Below, in pieces: positions 5,933-7,327 of a stretch of 7,327 bases of DNA. Origin of the DNA: Bacteroidetes bacterium SW_11_45_7 (GTDB taxonomy: Bacteria; Bacteroidota; Bacteroidia; Chitinophagales; SW-11-45-7); assembly GCA_003022985.1 (NCBI GenBank), contig PXTV01000242.1, forward strand, positions 1-7,327. The letters run 5' to 3'. Position 1 is the first letter of the stretch. Each line of letters starts with the position of its first letter. A program made the position numbers and the translations under genes. Below the pieces are notes generated by a model. That model saw only the letters and a program-made list of their open reading frames with translations. It ran no database searches and was not told the origin of the DNA.

Positions 5933-5963
5933 ATTGCCAAGAACAGGAAAATTGCTACCTTCA
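5933..5963 (+). promoter_or_regulatory. Putative promoter of the DUF2723 gene
   Basis: ATTG at 5933-5936 is followed after exactly 19 nt by TACCTTCA at 5956-5963. This resembles the Bacteroidota arrangement TTTG-N19-TAnnTTTG, with mismatches in both boxes. It would give a leader of about 20 nt before the ATG at 5991. Confidence 0.4.
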
Positions 5964-5990
5964 CGCATCATCTAAAAGTTATACCAAGAA

Positions 5991-7327
5991 ATGGACAATT
6001 TCAAGTTCATTAACCGCCTTTCCGGTTGGATCATTTTTGCTATAGCATTAATTGTATATGTATTAACACTTGAACCCACATCAAGTTTATGGGACTGCGG
6101 TGAATACATAGCTGCCGCTTATAAGCTCCAGGTTGTCCACCCACCCGGTGCTCCTTCATTTCTTATGCTCGGCCGTCTTTTTACTATGCTTGCACCTAAT
6201 ACGGACTGGGTGGCGTGGATGGTTAACTTTATGTCGGGCCTGTCAACAGCTTTTGCGGTCCTCTTTTTGTTCTGGATCATTACGCATTTTGCCCGCAAAA
6301 TCATCATGCCCCGGGGGAGTGAATACAGCCATCATAAGATGATCGCCATTATCGGCTCAGGTGCTATTGGCGCCCTTGCCACTACATTCTCGGACTCCGT
6401 TTGGTTTTCAGCGGTTGAGGGTGAGGTGTACGCTCTGTCAACCTTCCTTATGATGCTCGTCTTTTGGTCCATTCTCAAGTGGGAAAGTCAAGCTGATGAA
6501 CCAAATGCCGATCGATGGCTCGTTTTCATAGCGCTCATCCTCGGGATTTCCATTGGTGTTCACTTAATGAGCTTGCTGGCCGTTCCTGCTGTTGCTTTGG
6601 TTTATTACTTCAGGCGCTACCAGCCAACACTACAGGGCGGCATCATTGCTTTCTTAATCGGTGCCGGTGTTCTCGTATTAATTTACAAAGTGATCGTCAG
6701 TACCATGACGACTATTATGTCCTCTTTTGAATTATTCTTTGTCAATACGCTGGGGATGTTCTTTGGCTCTGGCGTCATTGTATTCATTGCTCTTTTGATG
6801 GGCCTGATCATTTTTGGGCTTGTCTACTCCCACAAAAAAAAGAAGACACAACTTAATATTGCTATCCTTTGCCTCTTGATGATTTTGATCGGTTTTTCCA
6901 CCTATTTTATGGTCATTATTCGTTCCAATGCCAACCCTGCCATTAACATGAACCGCCCCTCCAATGTATTTAGTTTGCTTTCTTACCTGAACCGCGAACA
7001 ATACGGCTCTAGACCACTGCTCTACGGGCCGCATTTTAACGCGCGTCCTCAAAGCACGGAAACAACCGGAAAGGACTATACTAAAGGGGAAGATAAATAT
7101 GTTGCAAAAGGGGAAAAGGTCGATTACGAATTTGCCAATGAGGATATGATGTTCTTTCCCCGCATGGGTCACTGGCAGAGGGGAGGTCACGCGCAAGCTT
7201 ACCGCACTATTTTAGGACTCGGCAAAAACGAGGACCCGACTTTTGCCGATAACATCCGCTTTTTTGTTGAATATCAGATCGGTTACATGTGGTTCCGCTA
7301 CTTTATGTGGAACTTCTCCGGGCGCCA
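5991..7327 (+). CDS. DUF2723 multi-spanning membrane protein (TMEM260-like, putative GT-C glycosyltransferase), 3' end beyond the window
   Basis: The reading frame is open for 445 codons from ATG 5991 to the window edge. Residues 8-27 form the first hydrophobic segment, followed by the DUF2723 signature L-E-P-T-S-S-L-W-D-C-G-E-Y-I-A at 27-41 and H-P-P-G-A-P at 50-55. Further hydrophobic stretches lie near 72-100, 117-133, 146-162, 175-206, 214-237, 250-280 and 288-310. A conserved soluble segment follows, with N-A-N-P-A-I-N near 313 and F-S-L-L-S-Y-L-N-R-E-Q-Y-G near 327-339. Acidic Asp35 and Glu38 in the first loop fit the GT-C plan, in which such residues serve in catalysis. The human relative TMEM260 is an O-mannosyltransferase acting on Ig-like extracellular domains; a protein-glycosylation role here is inference from that relationship. 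Family members in Bacteroidota are usually around 1000 residues, so more than half may lie outside the window. The gene is divergent from tRNA-Gln. Confidence 0.9.
   Translation, partial: MDNFKFINRLSGWIIFAIALIVYVLTLEPTSSLWDCGEYIAAAYKLQVVHPPGAPSFLMLGRLFTMLAPNTDWVAWMVNFMSGLSTAFAVLFLFWIITHFARKIIMPRGSEYSHHKMIAIIGSGAIGALATTFSDSVWFSAVEGEVYALSTFLMMLVFWSILKWESQADEPNADRWLVFIALILGISIGVHLMSLLAVPAVALVYYFRRYQPTLQGGIIAFLIGAGVLVLIYKVIVSTMTTIMSSFELFFVNTLGMFFGSGVIVFIALLMGLIIFGLVYSHKKKKTQLNIAILCLLMILIGFSTYFMVIIRSNANPAINMNRPSNVFSLLSYLNREQYGSRPLLYGPHFNARPQSTETTGKDYTKGEDKYVAKGEKVDYEFANEDMMFFPRMGHWQRGGHAQAYRTILGLGKNEDPTFADNIRFFVEYQIGYMWFRYFMWNFSGR

Noticed and set aside
5860..6045. Plus-strand ORF of 61 residues in the spacer before the DUF2723 gene
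   Set aside because: It overlaps the DUF2723 start in another frame, has no family features, and contains the likely promoter.
6732..7196. Minus-strand ORF of 154 residues opposite the DUF2723 gene
   Set aside because: It lies entirely antisense to a strongly conserved coding frame, and its sequence looks like shadow translation.

Overview
The window reads as a stretch of an ordinary Bacteroidota chromosome. The evidence is a secreted array of PKD modules, a DUF2723 multi-spanning membrane protein of the Bacteroidota type, a CTC-type bL25 with a long acidic tail, TAnnTTTG-like promoter elements, and no obvious Shine-Dalgarno sequences. I cannot place it below phylum with confidence.

Layout. 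Positions 1-2304 (minus strand) hold a large secreted surface protein built from tandem PKD modules of about 80-85 residues. It is broken in module 7, where a piece of roughly 67-73 nt appears to be missing and the frame shifts; the coding sequence continues in another frame off the left edge. A 290-nt divergent spacer follows. A plus-strand hotdog thioesterase very like E. coli YdiI/MenI lies at 2595-3074 and converges on a minus-strand housekeeping block. In transcription order (right to left) that block is tRNA-Gln(UUG), an intrinsic terminator, prs (PRPP synthase), rplY (bL25/CTC), a second intrinsic terminator, and pth (peptidyl-tRNA hydrolase). After a 295-nt spacer with divergent promoter-like elements, a DUF2723 membrane protein starts at 5991 on the plus strand and runs off the right edge.

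How the genes fit together. The prs-rplY-pth block supplies PRPP for nucleotide synthesis, a 5S-rRNA-binding ribosomal protein, and recycling of peptidyl-tRNA; this linkage is widespread in bacteria. The PKD protein and the DUF2723 protein both belong to cell-envelope biology, but nothing in the sequence ties them to one another. I see no CRISPR array, transposase, integrase, toxin-antitoxin pair or defence cassette.

The points most worth checking are the broken PKD module, the lack of any ATG for prs and its very short predicted leader, the altered PRPP-binding loop of Prs, the terminator just upstream of the GTG-started pth, and the simple-sequence acidic tail of bL25.
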